Origin: JBCBGF01 sp038526915
Lineage (GTDB): Bacteria > Pseudomonadota > Alphaproteobacteria > Rhodobacterales > Rhodobacteraceae
NCBI GenBank assembly: GCA_038526915.1
Contig: JBCBGF010000015.1
Coordinates: 1 to 39,788, forward strand
DNA length: 39,788 bases
Direction of reading: 5' to 3'
The translations under genes and the position numbers were made by a program. Numbering within the stretch: the first letter of the stretch is position 1; each line of letters opens with the position of its first letter. Shown here one piece after another: positions 30,737 through 38,550 of the stretch. Below the pieces are notes generated by a model, which saw nothing but the letters and a program-made list of their open reading frames with translations, was not told where the DNA came from and did not search any database.

Positions 30737-30786
30737 GGGGTCACGCCCCTTGTCGCAAACCCCACCGAACTCAACCCAAACTCCCC

Positions 30787-31167
30787 ATGGCCAAACGCAT
30801 CACCACCAACTCCCCCTTCGAGGCCCAAATCGGCTACTCCCGCGCCGTCGTCGCGGATGGCTGGGTCTTTGTCGCTGGCACCACCGGTTACGACTTCACC
30901 ACCATGACGATGCCCCCCGCCGTCGAAGACCAGTGCCGCAACGCGCTGACCACCATCGAAAACGCCTTGTTGGAGGCCGGGGCCACCATGGCTGACGTCA
31001 CCCGCGTCCGCTATATCCTGCCCGATGCCGCGGACTGGCCCGCCTGCTGGCCCGTCACCTCGGCCGTCTTCGGCGAGATCCGGCCCGCCGCCACGATGAT
31101 CGTCGCGGGGTTGCAGGAGCCTGAGATGAAAATCGAAATCGAGGTCACCGCCCGCGTGCCAGATTGA
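30787..31167 (+). CDS. RidA (YjgF/UK114) family protein without the catalytic arginine
   Basis: A 126-residue trimeric-type Rid protein. The family pattern is clear: SPFEAQIGYSRAV at the N-terminus, VFVAGTTGYD, the ALLEAGATMADVTRVRYIL helix-strand and KIEIEVTA at the end (E119 conserved). The arginine that RidA uses for imine hydrolysis (PARS in E. coli) is replaced: the segment reads RPAAT with A102 at that site. It therefore probably belongs to a Rid subgroup without 2-aminoacrylate deaminase activity. I chose the ATG at 30787 over an upstream frame start at 30733. The FNR-like box starts inside its last codon. Confidence 0.88.
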   Translation: MAKRITTNSPFEAQIGYSRAVVADGWVFVAGTTGYDFTTMTMPPAVEDQCRNALTTIENALLEAGATMADVTRVRYILPDAADWPACWPVTSAVFGEIRPAATMIVAGLQEPEMKIEIEVTARVPD

Positions 31168-31177
31168 CGCGGATCAA
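31164..31177. promoter_or_regulatory. FNR-like box upstream of the DUF465 gene
   Basis: TTGACgcggATCAA differs from TTGAT-N4-ATCAA by one base. It overlaps the ridA-family stop codon and lies 53 bases upstream of the DUF465 start. The spacing to the gene is close to that of the perfect box at 5896, suggesting the same FnrL-type control. Confidence 0.55.
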
Positions 31178-31230
31178 AGCGCACACCCCGCGCGCCGGGG
31201 ACGATACCTTCAATCACACGGAGGAATCAC

Positions 31231-31473
31231 ATGTCCCATACACCACATGAACTTGCCGCCGACTTCCCCGAACACGCCGAGCGCATCCATACGCTCAAAG
31301 AATCCGACGCGCATTTCTGCCGGCTGATGGAAGAGTATCACGAGATCAACCGCCAGGTGCACCGCGCCGAAACCAATGTCGAGCCGATGGATACCCTGGC
31401 CGAGACCGAGCTGCGCAAGAAGCGCGGGGCACTGAAGGATGAACTCTACCGGATGCTGTCTGAGGCGGCGTAA
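31231..31473 (+). CDS. DUF465 (YdcH-like) small helical protein
   Basis: An 80-residue, mostly helical protein of the YdcH/DUF465 family: FPEHAERIHTLKESDAHFCRLMEEYHEINRQVHRAE, then TELRKKRGALKDELYRML. It is likely a two-helix coiled coil; the role is unknown. GGAGG lies seven bases before the ATG, a strong site. An FNR-like box 53 bases upstream suggests expression at low oxygen. It is followed by the convergent efflux gene. Confidence 0.88.
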   Translation: MSHTPHELAADFPEHAERIHTLKESDAHFCRLMEEYHEINRQVHRAETNVEPMDTLAETELRKKRGALKDELYRMLSEAA

Positions 31474-31509
31474 GCCGTTCCCCAAGCTACCGTCACGGGC
31501 GCTGCGCGA

Positions 31510-32733
31510 TCACTGGATCGACAGTGCCCGTTCTCGCTGGATCACATAGACGATCGCCGCCACACCGCCGAGCGACGACAGGAACATGATCCAGATGAGG
31601 GGTGCTGCGCCCGACCCGGGCGTCAAAAGCGCCCCGGCCAGCGCCGACAGCGCGGCCCCGCCGCCGATCATGATCGCGCCGCCCAGCCCGCTGGCCGTGC
31701 CCGCCAGGCGCGGACGCACGGACAAAAGCCCGGCATTGGCGTTGGGCAGAACCATCCCGTTGCCGAGGCCCACGAACACCATAAATCCAAAGAACATCCA
31801 CGGCGTCTTCAGCCCCGCGTAATTCAGCAGGAGCGACACCGCCAAACCGCCCGCGCACAGGATCGAGCCCCAGAGGATCATCGGGTTGATCCCCACGCGG
31901 ACCGAGAACTTTCCCGATATGCCGTTGCCGATAATGTATCCCACCGCGGGTGCCCCGAAGAAAAAGCCAAGGGCGGCGGGGTCCAGACCAAACACCTCGG
32001 TTCCCACGAAGGGGGCCCCGCCGAGATAGGCAAAGAATGCGCCGGATGAGAACGCCGCCCCCAACGCGTAGCCCCAGAACCGGCGTGCCGTCAAAAGCTC
32101 AGGATACTCCGCAAATTGCTGGGCAAAGCTGGCCGAGGTATTCGTTGCCGTCTCGCCCAGATCGCGCCACACGAGCCAGGTCAGCGCTGCGCCCAGGATC
32201 GCCAGCATCCAGAAGTTGGCCTGCCACCCCAGCGCCTCATCCAGGACCCCGCCAATGGCCGGCCCGATCATCGGCACGATCGCCATCCCCATCGTGACAT
32301 AGCCGATCATCGACGCGGCCTCTTCCTGGGGCACCATATCGCGCACAATCGCACGGCTGAGGACGAGCCCTGAGACGATCACCGCCTGGGCCATGCGAAA
32401 CACCAAAAACGTCTCGATATTGGGCGCCAAAACACAGCCGAGCGACGCGATGGTGAAGAGCACGCACGCCCACAGAAGGACCGGCCGCCGCCCGAAGCGA
32501 TCCGACACCGGCCCGATCACCAGTTGCAGCGCCGCATTCATCGCCAGATAGAGCGCGACCGACAGCTGCATCAGCCGGTAATCCGTCTGGAAATGCGCGG
32601 TCATCCCCGGCAGCGAGGGCAAAAAGACATTCAGGCTGAGTGCGCCAAGCCCGGCCATCAGAATGAGCGTCAGGATATGTGGGGGCGTCGTCCGATCCAG
32701 GAACCGGACATCGGGGTGCGTCGACATTTCCAT
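31510..32733 (-). CDS. Multidrug efflux MFS transporter (Bcr/CflA family)
   Basis: A 407-residue, 12-helix major facilitator. Motif A SDRFGRRPVLL lies between helices 2 and 3. The first helix LSLNVFLPSLPGM, with PQEEAASMIGYVTMG later, and motif C in helix 5 (MAIVPMIGPAIGGVL) mark it as a drug/H+ antiporter of the Bcr/CflA type. The substrate is unknown; relatives export bicyclomycin, chloramphenicol or sulfonamides. The start could be 32757, 32733 or 32727; no clear ribosome site separates them. It is divergent from pccB, so the shared 201-base region may affect both. Confidence 0.9.
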   Translation of the reverse strand: MEMSTHPDVRFLDRTTPPHILTLILMAGLGALSLNVFLPSLPGMTAHFQTDYRLMQLSVALYLAMNAALQLVIGPVSDRFGRRPVLLWACVLFTIASLGCVLAPNIETFLVFRMAQAVIVSGLVLSRAIVRDMVPQEEAASMIGYVTMGMAIVPMIGPAIGGVLDEALGWQANFWMLAILGAALTWLVWRDLGETATNTSASFAQQFAEYPELLTARRFWGYALGAAFSSGAFFAYLGGAPFVGTEVFGLDPAALGFFFGAPAVGYIIGNGISGKFSVRVGINPMILWGSILCAGGLAVSLLLNYAGLKTPWMFFGFMVFVGLGNGMVLPNANAGLLSVRPRLAGTASGLGGAIMIGGGAALSALAGALLTPGSGAAPLIWIMFLSSLGGVAAIVYVIQRERALSIQ

Positions 32734-32785
32734 GGACTTAGGCCCCGGCGCGGGCATTGTCTATGCGAGTTCCGTGCGGCACCTG

Positions 32786-32851
32786 TGTGCAAAGATGCAA
32801 AACCGGCCGCATTGGTTTTTTTGTGCGTGAAAGGGCTCAGATTTTTGCAAA
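32786..32851. promoter_or_regulatory. TGCAAA-rich regulatory region upstream of pccB (PccR/ScfR-like)
   Basis: TTTGCAAA occurs perfectly at 32844-32851, and TGTGCAAA-GATGCAAA stands at 32786-32801. In Rhodobacter sphaeroides the short-chain acyl-CoA regulator PccR binds paired TTTGCAAA elements before pccB. Here the spacing differs from that published arrangement, so control by a PccR homologue is plausible but not proven. No pccR gene is adjacent. Confidence 0.45.
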
Positions 32852-32934
32852 TATGTCGAAAAGCACTTTCTGCGCTGCGGCGTCTGGGATAGGCACGGGC
32901 CAAACCGTGCGCCCGAAGATCAAGAGGAGGGGAC

Positions 32935-34467
32935 ATGACCAACATCCTGCAAGAGCTTGAAATACGGCGCGATGGCGCACGGGCGGGCGGCGGTGAACGG
33001 CGCGTTGAGGCGCAGCACAAAAAGGGCAAGCTGACCGCGCGCGAGCGATTGGAAGTTCTCCTCGATGAAGGGTCGTTCGAAGAATACGACATGTTCGTCA
33101 CCCACCGCACGACCGATTTCGGCATGGCCGAACAGCGCCACCCGGGCGACGGTGTCGTCACCGGCTGGGGCACGATCAACGGGCGCATGGTCTATGTCTT
33201 CAGCCAGGACTTTACCGTTCTGGGCGGGTCGGTGAGTGAGACGCATGCCGCCAAGATCTGCAAGATCATGGATATGGCGATCCAGAACGGCGCGCCGGTG
33301 ATTGGCCTCAACGATTCAGGTGGCGCGCGCATTCAGGAAGGCGTGGGCAGCCTCGCGGCCTATGGCGAGGTGTTCCAGCGCAATATCGAAGGCTCAGGCG
33401 TGGTGCCGCAGATCAGCGTGATCATGGGCCCTTGCGCGGGCGGCGCGGTCTATTCCCCGGCGATGACCGATTTTATCTTCATGGTGAAGGACTCGTCTTA
33501 CATGTTCGTCACCGGCCCGGACGTGGTGAAGACGGTCACCAACGAACACGTCACGGCCGAAGAGTTGGGCGGTGCCACGACCCACACCCGCAAATCCTCG
33601 GTCGCCGACAAGGCGTTCGAGAACGATGTCGAAGCGCTGATCGAAGTGCGCCGGCTTGTGGATTTTCTGCCGCTGTCCAACCGTGACAAGCCGCCCCTGC
33701 GCCCGTTCTATGATGACTCCGACCGGGTGGATGCGAGCCTTGATACGCTGGTGCCCGCGAACCCCAACCAGCCCTATGACATGAAGGAATTGATCCTGAA
33801 GGTCGCCGATGAGGGCGATTTCTACGAGATCCAGGAAGATTTCGCGGGCAACATCATCACCGGGTTTATCCGGCTTGAGGGCTCGACCGTGGGCGTGGTG
33901 GCCAATCAGCCGATGGTGCTGGCCGGCGTTCTCGACATCGACAGCGCCCGCAAGGCCGCGCGGTTCGTGCGGTTCTGCGATGCGTTCGAAATTCCGATCC
34001 TGACATTCGTCGATGTCCCCGGTTTCCTTCCCGGCACCAGCCAGGAATATGGCGGGGTGATCAAACACGGGGCCAAGCTCTTGTTTGCTTATGGCGAGGC
34101 GACGGTGCCCAAGGTGACCGTGATCACCCGCAAGGCCTATGGCGGGGCCTATGTGGTGATGGCGTCAAAACACCTGCGCGCGGACATCAACTATGCCTGG
34201 CCCACCTCGGAAATCGCGGTGATGGGGGCCAAGGGGGCGACCGAGATTCTCTATCGCTCCGAACTCGACGATCCTGAAAAAATCGCTGAGCGCACCAAGG
34301 AATATGAGGATAACTTTGCCAATCCGTTCAAGGCGGCCGAGCGCGGCTTCATCGATGAGGTGATCGTGCCCCGCTCAACCCGGCGCCGCGTCGCGCGCGC
34401 CTTTGCTGCGCTGCGCCGCAAAGATAAGCGCATGCCCTGGAAGAAGCACGACAACATCCCGCTGTGA
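32935..34467 (+). CDS. pccB: Propionyl-CoA carboxylase, carboxyltransferase (beta) subunit
   Basis: A 510-residue carboxyltransferase that moves CO2 from carboxybiotin to propionyl-CoA, giving (S)-methylmalonyl-CoA. Both crotonase-like halves are present. The N-half has KGKLTARERLEVLLDEGSF, GLNDSGGARIQEG and MGPCAGGAVYSPA. The C-half has FVDVPGFLPGTSQEY, then GAKLLFAYGEATVPKVTVI and KAYGGAYVVM. The C-terminal end KKHDNIPL is typical of PccB. AGGAGGGGAC precedes the ATG. It assembles with PccA from 35928. Three small genes lie between them, a layout common in Rhodobacterales. Confidence 0.96.
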   Translation: MTNILQELEIRRDGARAGGGERRVEAQHKKGKLTARERLEVLLDEGSFEEYDMFVTHRTTDFGMAEQRHPGDGVVTGWGTINGRMVYVFSQDFTVLGGSVSETHAAKICKIMDMAIQNGAPVIGLNDSGGARIQEGVGSLAAYGEVFQRNIEGSGVVPQISVIMGPCAGGAVYSPAMTDFIFMVKDSSYMFVTGPDVVKTVTNEHVTAEELGGATTHTRKSSVADKAFENDVEALIEVRRLVDFLPLSNRDKPPLRPFYDDSDRVDASLDTLVPANPNQPYDMKELILKVADEGDFYEIQEDFAGNIITGFIRLEGSTVGVVANQPMVLAGVLDIDSARKAARFVRFCDAFEIPILTFVDVPGFLPGTSQEYGGVIKHGAKLLFAYGEATVPKVTVITRKAYGGAYVVMASKHLRADINYAWPTSEIAVMGAKGATEILYRSELDDPEKIAERTKEYEDNFANPFKAAERGFIDEVIVPRSTRRRVARAFAALRRKDKRMPWKKHDNIPL

Positions 34468-34675
34468 CGATGACCGCATCCCCCCAACATCGGCGGATTG
34501 TCGCGGCTGTAGCATCCGCGCCACATTCCAACGATCTGAAAAGCGCTGGATATCATTGCGGAAATCCTTACGGTACGATTCGGTGCGGGTCGCTCCAAGG
34601 GGCCTGCATCTCGGACGAGGGGCAGTGGGTGGTTACACGCCGCGACGCTGCCCATTTTGTAACCAGGAGACACAG
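34468..34675. other. Intergenic region after pccB
   Basis: These 208 bases carry no gene that I can support. They end in CCAGGAGACACAG before the small lipoprotein ATG. A promoter for that lipoprotein is likely here, but I see none clear enough to place. Confidence 0.35.
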
Positions 34676-34810
34676 ATGTCCAAGAGCATCAAAGCCATCC
34701 TTGCCGTCAGCCTGTTCACTGTTGTGGCAGCCTGCGCTCAGCAAGAAGAAGAAGTTATCATGGTCGAGCCCGAGCCCATCATGGCCGAGCCGGTTATGTC
34801 CAAGATGTAA
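34676..34810 (+). CDS. Very small putative lipoprotein (44 aa)
   Basis: A 44-residue protein. The signal peptide SIKAILAVSLFTVVAAC ends in the lipobox VAAC, so C20 would be lipidated. The mature part is only about 25 residues, with QQEEEV and the near-repeat VEPEPIMAEPVMSKM. GGAGACACAG precedes the ATG at 34676; a longer frame exists but lacks such a site. A strong terminator follows the stop, which supports a real, separately transcribed gene. The function is unknown; similar micro-lipoproteins sit between pccB and pccA in related genomes as I recall. Confidence 0.7.
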   Translation: MSKSIKAILAVSLFTVVAACAQQEEEVIMVEPEPIMAEPVMSKM

Positions 34811-34816
34811 CTTCGG

Positions 34817-34849
34817 GGCCGGACAGCGCCCCAGGGCGTCTGTCCGGCC
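34817..34849 (+). terminator. Strong terminator hairpin after the micro-lipoprotein
   Basis: GGCCGGACAG (34817-34826) pairs with CTGTCCGGCC (34840-34849), and inside it CGCCC pairs with GGGCG. This makes a stem of 15 pairs with one bulged base and a two-base tip. Pyrimidine-rich GCTCTCTCCC follows. Confidence 0.75.
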
Positions 34850-34879
34850 GCTCTCTCCCACCCGTCCGGGGGTGCGGAG

Positions 34880-35230
34880 ATGATCAAGCACCGCGGCTTT
34901 CCTGGCCGTCTTCCCGGCACCGATTTCCAATTCACGTTGCGACGCGCCAATCCCAAAGGTGCGACCCGGCTTATCCGGCGCGAACGCCATGCCGACCGGC
35001 GTCCTGCCGACCGGCGCGCGGATGCGGCGTTCATGGCAGCACTGTGGGAGGCGTTCGGCGAAGACCCGTTTGAACGCGGCAATCTGGACGCCGGTCGCCT
35101 GTCCTGGCTCTTCGGGCGCGAGGTCGTGCCGGCGGAAGATCCCTTTGATCCCGAAAGCTACGACGCGCTCTTGCGCGTGGATGCCCGGCAGGCCCGTGCC
35201 AGCTTCCCCGAATCTGTGGGGGAGGTGTGA
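34880..35230 (+). CDS. Hypothetical basic protein
   Basis: A 116-residue soluble protein that I do not recognise. The N-terminal half is very basic (RLIRRERHADRRPADRR). The C-terminal half is acidic with PFERGNLDAGRLSWLFGREVVPAEDPFDPESYDALLRVDA-like character, split by prolines. It has no cysteine, signal or membrane helix. GGGGGTGCGGAG precedes the ATG, a usable site. It begins 31 bases after the strong terminator of the lipoprotein, so it may depend on its own promoter or on read-through. Its place inside the pcc cluster hints at co-inheritance only. Confidence 0.62.
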   Translation: MIKHRGFPGRLPGTDFQFTLRRANPKGATRLIRRERHADRRPADRRADAAFMAALWEAFGEDPFERGNLDAGRLSWLFGREVVPAEDPFDPESYDALLRVDARQARASFPESVGEV

Positions 35231-35582
35231 TCGGCATGTTTCCGCCTATGCAATGGATAATGCGGCAAAATCTGGCGCAGTGTGGCTTTGCGGCAAATTC
35301 GGTGTTTCAAACCGAAACAATCCGCACGATAACGATCCTAGGGCAAGCAGTTCCCAGCAAGGCTGCCTGCCCGACTAGTACAAACCGTTACCCTTCCCCT
35401 TCGCCGCGGGTCAACTTTCCCAGAGTTGGCCCGCGGTGTTCATTTGCGCATAGCTATGCGGTGATCCCCGGCGCACGCGAAAGTGGCTTTACTCTCCACC
35501 CCCAGCGGCGTGATATTGAATATCAGGGCAGGACGGGCACAGAACCCGCCCCCATAACGAGGCAAAATCGGGAAACGAACCA
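35231..35582. other. 352-base gap rich in dyads, possible small RNA
   Basis: I see no protein gene here. It holds TTTCAA (35305-35310), 17 bases and GATAAC (35328-35333), a plausible promoter. A 13-pair hairpin follows at 35404-35436, then the perfect palindrome CGCATAGCTATGCG at 35447-35460 and the dyad TGATATT-G-AATATCA at 35511-35525. The first two could bound an RNA of about 100 bases; the last lies 57 bases before the lipoprotein gene and could be its operator. Confidence 0.4.
35404..35436 (+). terminator. 13-pair hairpin in the pcc cluster gap
   Basis: CCGCGGGTCAACT (35404-35416) pairs with AGTTGGCCCGCGG (35424-35436), all Watson-Crick but one wobble, with the loop TTCCCAG. There is no T-run directly after it. 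It is a terminator or the 3' stem of a small RNA. Confidence 0.5.
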
Positions 35583-35783
35583 ATGCAGAAATGTGCTGCG
35601 ATCATCGGCGTGTCGGCGATGCTGGCCCTTGCGGGCTGCGGCGACACCGATCTGGAACGCGGGCTTACCGGCGCGGCCGCCGGGGCGGGCGCAAGCTATC
35701 TCGTCGACGGAGATCTCTTCACCGGCGCCATCCTTGGCGGCGCGGCGGGGGTTCTTTGCGACGACCTTACCAACGCCTGCTAG
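35583..35783 (+). CDS. Small glycine-zipper-like lipoprotein
   Basis: A 66-residue lipoprotein. The signal peptide AAIIGVSAMLALAGC has a classic lipobox LAGC, lipidated at C19. The mature 48 residues contain a glycine/alanine-rich stretch GLTGAAAGAGASYLVDGD and FTGAILGGAAG, like the glycine-zipper repeats of small outer-membrane-associated lipoproteins. The end LCDDLTNAC has two more cysteines. A strong terminator lies 38 bases after the stop. Weak GGGAAACGAACC precedes the ATG. The function is unknown. Confidence 0.75.
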   Translation: MQKCAAIIGVSAMLALAGCGDTDLERGLTGAAAGAGASYLVDGDLFTGAILGGAAGVLCDDLTNAC

Positions 35784-35821
35784 GGCGCGCGCGCGTCTAG
35801 CGCCACACCACCTACACCACG

Positions 35822-35856
35822 AAAGCGACCGACCCGTTCTGCGGGCCGGTCGCTTT
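35822..35856 (+). terminator. Terminator between the lipoprotein and pccA
   Basis: AAAGCGACCG (35822-35831) pairs with CGGTCGCTTT (35847-35856), and inside it CCCG pairs with CGGG across an A/C mismatch. The loop is TTCTG and GCGTTTG follows. It implies that pccA has its own promoter between here and 35928. Confidence 0.82.
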
Positions 35857-35927
35857 GCGTTTGAACCAAAGCTATCGGGGGCCAACCCCGCAGGTGCCCT
35901 GCGCACCGATGGAAGGAGACGAGGGAC

Positions 35928-37928
35928 ATGTTCAAAAAGATCCTGATCGCGAACCGGGGCGAGATTGCCTGCCGCGTCATCAAGACCGCGCGGAAGATGG
36001 GGATCGCGACGGTGGCGGTCTATTCCGATGCCGACGCGCACGCGTTGCATGTGCGGATGGCCGACGAGGCGATCCATATCGGCCCGCCGCCCGCGAACCA
36101 GTCCTACATCGTGATCGACAAGATCATGGATGCGATCAAGGAAAGCGGGGCCGAAGCTGTGCATCCGGGCTATGGCTTTCTTTCGGAGAACCCGAAGTTT
36201 GCAGAGGCTTTGGAGACGGCCGGCGTCGCCTTCATCGGCCCACCTAAAGGCGCGATCGAGGCGATGGGGGACAAGATCACCTCCAAGAAGATCGCCCAAG
36301 AGGCAGGCGTCTCGACGGTGCCCGGCTACATGGGGCTGATCGAGGATGCCGACGAGGCGATCAAGATCTCGGGCGAGATCGGCTATCCGGTGATGATCAA
36401 AGCGAGCGCCGGGGGCGGCGGCAAGGGGATGCGGATCGCCTGGAATGAGGGCGAGGTGGCCGAAGGCTTCCAGTCGTCGAAAAACGAGGCGGCGTCTTCC
36501 TTCGGCGATGACCGGATCTTCATCGAGAAGTTCGTGACCCAGCCCCGGCATATCGAGATTCAGGTGCTGTGCGACAGTCACGGCAACGGCGTCTACCTTA
36601 ACGAACGCGAATGCTCGATCCAGCGGCGGAACCAGAAGGTGGTGGAGGAAGCGCCGTCACCGTTTCTGGATGAGGCGACGCGGAAGGCGATGGGGGAGCA
36701 ATCGCTCGCGCTGGCCCATGCGGTGGATTACGCCAGTGCCGGGACGGTGGAGTTCATCGTGGATGGCGACAAGAACTTCTACTTTTTGGAGATGAACACC
36801 CGGCTGCAGGTGGAACACCCCGTAACTGAGTTGATCACTGGGGTCGATCTGGTGGAACAGATGATCCGGGTGGCGGCGGGCGAAAAACTGTCTCTGACCC
36901 AATCCGACATCGGGATCAATGGCTGGGCCATCGAGAACCGGCTCTATGCCGAGGATCCCTATCGCAACTTCCTGCCCTCCATCGGGCGGCTGACGCGGTA
37001 TCGCCCGCCCGAAGAGGTGGCGACCGATACGGTGGCCGTGCGCAACGATACCGGCGTCTATGAGGGCGGCGAGATCAGCATGTATTACGACCCGATGATC
37101 GCGAAGCTCTGCACCTGGGCGCCGGACCGGGCGGCCGCAATCGAGGCGATGCGCACGGCGCTCGACAGTTTCGAGGTGGAAGGGATCGGGCACAACCTAC
37201 CGTTCCTCTCCGCCGTGATGGACCACCCCAAATTCATCTCGGGCGATATGACGACGGCGTTCATCGCCGAGGAATACCCTGACGGGTTCGAAGGCGTGAC
37301 GCTGGACGATACCGCAATGCGCCGCGTCGCCGCCTGCGCCGCCGCGATGTACCGCATGGCCGAGGTACGCCGCAGCCGCGTGTCGGGGCGGATGGACAAT
37401 CACCCCCGCGTCGTGGGCAGCGATTGGGTTGTGTCCACGGTAGGCGAAAGCTGGCCGGTGACGATTGATGCCGACAAGACCGGCTCGACCGTGACCTTCG
37501 CGGATGGCACAGCGCTCCACGTCTCCAGCGACTGGACCCCGGGCGATGCGCTCGCCCGGATGGACGTGGACGGGACGCCGGTGGTTCTAAAGGTCTCCAA
37601 GATCCCGTCGGGCTACCGTCTGCGCACCCGAGGCGCTGATCTCGACGTCACCGTGCGCACCCCGCGCGTGGCGGAACTGGCGGCGCTGATGCCCGAGAAG
37701 GTGGCCCCCGATACCTCGAAGATGCTCTTGTGCCCGATGCCCGGCCTGATCGTGAAGGTCGATGTCGAGGTGGGCGATGAGGTGCAGGAGGGTCAGGCCC
37801 TCTGCACCGTTGAGGCAATGAAGATGGAAAACATCCTGCGCGCCGAGAAGAAGGGCGTAGTGTCCAAGATCAACGCGAGCGCGGGCGACAGCATGGGCGT
37901 CGATGATGTGATCATGGAGTTTGAGTGA
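35928..37928 (+). CDS. pccA: Propionyl-CoA carboxylase, biotin carboxylase/BCCP (alpha) subunit
   Basis: A 666-residue biotin enzyme. The biotin carboxylase part (about 1-450) has ANRGEIACRVI, the ATP-grasp loop KASAGGGGKGM, the ERECSIQRRNQK and MNTRLQVEHPVTE motifs. A linker domain contacts the β subunit. The C-terminal BCCP domain carries biotin on K632 in VEAMKMEN. It carboxylates biotin with ATP and bicarbonate and hands CO2 to PccB. The length and single BCCP are typical of PccA, and the pccB and mutase neighbours rule out acetyl-CoA carboxylase. GAAGGAGACGAGGGAC precedes the ATG. Confidence 0.96.
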   Translation: MFKKILIANRGEIACRVIKTARKMGIATVAVYSDADAHALHVRMADEAIHIGPPPANQSYIVIDKIMDAIKESGAEAVHPGYGFLSENPKFAEALETAGVAFIGPPKGAIEAMGDKITSKKIAQEAGVSTVPGYMGLIEDADEAIKISGEIGYPVMIKASAGGGGKGMRIAWNEGEVAEGFQSSKNEAASSFGDDRIFIEKFVTQPRHIEIQVLCDSHGNGVYLNERECSIQRRNQKVVEEAPSPFLDEATRKAMGEQSLALAHAVDYASAGTVEFIVDGDKNFYFLEMNTRLQVEHPVTELITGVDLVEQMIRVAAGEKLSLTQSDIGINGWAIENRLYAEDPYRNFLPSIGRLTRYRPPEEVATDTVAVRNDTGVYEGGEISMYYDPMIAKLCTWAPDRAAAIEAMRTALDSFEVEGIGHNLPFLSAVMDHPKFISGDMTTAFIAEEYPDGFEGVTLDDTAMRRVAACAAAMYRMAEVRRSRVSGRMDNHPRVVGSDWVVSTVGESWPVTIDADKTGSTVTFADGTALHVSSDWTPGDALARMDVDGTPVVLKVSKIPSGYRLRTRGADLDVTVRTPRVAELAALMPEKVAPDTSKMLLCPMPGLIVKVDVEVGDEVQEGQALCTVEAMKMENILRAEKKGVVSKINASAGDSMGVDDVIMEFE

Positions 37929-37959
37929 GCCCAGAGGCCCAGATATCACGCCTCGGGCG

Positions 37960-38448
37960 CTACCCGTCCGAGAACAGCGCGTCGCGGATCTCCTGCTGGC
38001 GCAGCGGCATCTTGTCGATGGAGCGCGACAGCTCGCGCACCGACCAGGGCGAGGGTTTGCGCAGCTTCACGCCGCCATCCTTGCCGATGAGCGCCAGCAT
38101 ATATCCACGCGGGCGCAGCTTGCGGCGCAGGTCGGAACGACCGTTGGGATCGGTATCGGTGATGATCACCACATCGCGTTCGGCCAACTCATCAATCCGG
38201 GCCTGCAACAGCTCCATCTGTTCGACAAAGCGCGGGTCGGCGTCGGTGTCGGCAAAGACGACGATGGGCCGGGCAATCCACTGGAAGTCGTTCAAATCGA
38301 CGCCCGCACCGTCAAAGATGCGCGTGGGTTCCGCTTGCCAGGCCTCGACAATCGTCTGGTCCTCGGCAGTTTGCGTGGAATCGGTGGCGAAGGCGCCCGT
38401 GGCGGCCGTCAGAAGTGCCGCGAAAACAAGGGGGAAGCGTGGTGTCAT
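37960..38448 (-). CDS. DUF4174 domain secreted protein
   Basis: A 162-residue exported protein with a signal peptide (about 1-22, LLTAATGAFA). The mature domain matches DUF4174: RPIVVFADTDADPRFVEQMELL, then RDVVIITDTDP and YMLALIGKDGGVKLRKPSPWSVREL. The fold looks thioredoxin-like but there is no CxxC. The function is unknown. It lies on the opposite strand between pccA and the mutase gene, convergent with pccA and divergent from the mutase. In related genomes this placement recurs as I recall, but no role in propionate metabolism is known. Confidence 0.87.
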   Translation of the reverse strand: MTPRFPLVFAALLTAATGAFATDSTQTAEDQTIVEAWQAEPTRIFDGAGVDLNDFQWIARPIVVFADTDADPRFVEQMELLQARIDELAERDVVIITDTDPNGRSDLRRKLRPRGYMLALIGKDGGVKLRKPSPWSVRELSRSIDKMPLRQQEIRDALFSDG

Positions 38449-38513
38449 GTTGTCTCCTGCTTCGCCAGATATAGGGCGGGTTCCGCCAAAAACGAAGGTT
38501 GGGATTACCCTAT

Positions 38514-38533
38514 GTCACGCAACCGTGCGTGAC
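38514..38533. promoter_or_regulatory. Perfect dyad before the mutase gene
   Basis: GTCACGCA (38514-38521) and TGCGTGAC (38526-38533) are exact inverted arms around ACCG, ending 17 bases before the mutase ATG and just upstream of its AAGGAG site. It could be an operator or a 5' leader hairpin. Confidence 0.45.
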
Positions 38534-38550
38534 CAGACAAGGAGAACACC

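Noticed and set aside
36657..37193. A 178-codon minus-strand frame inside pccA
   Set aside because: It is antisense to a full-length biotin carboxylase and has no independent support.
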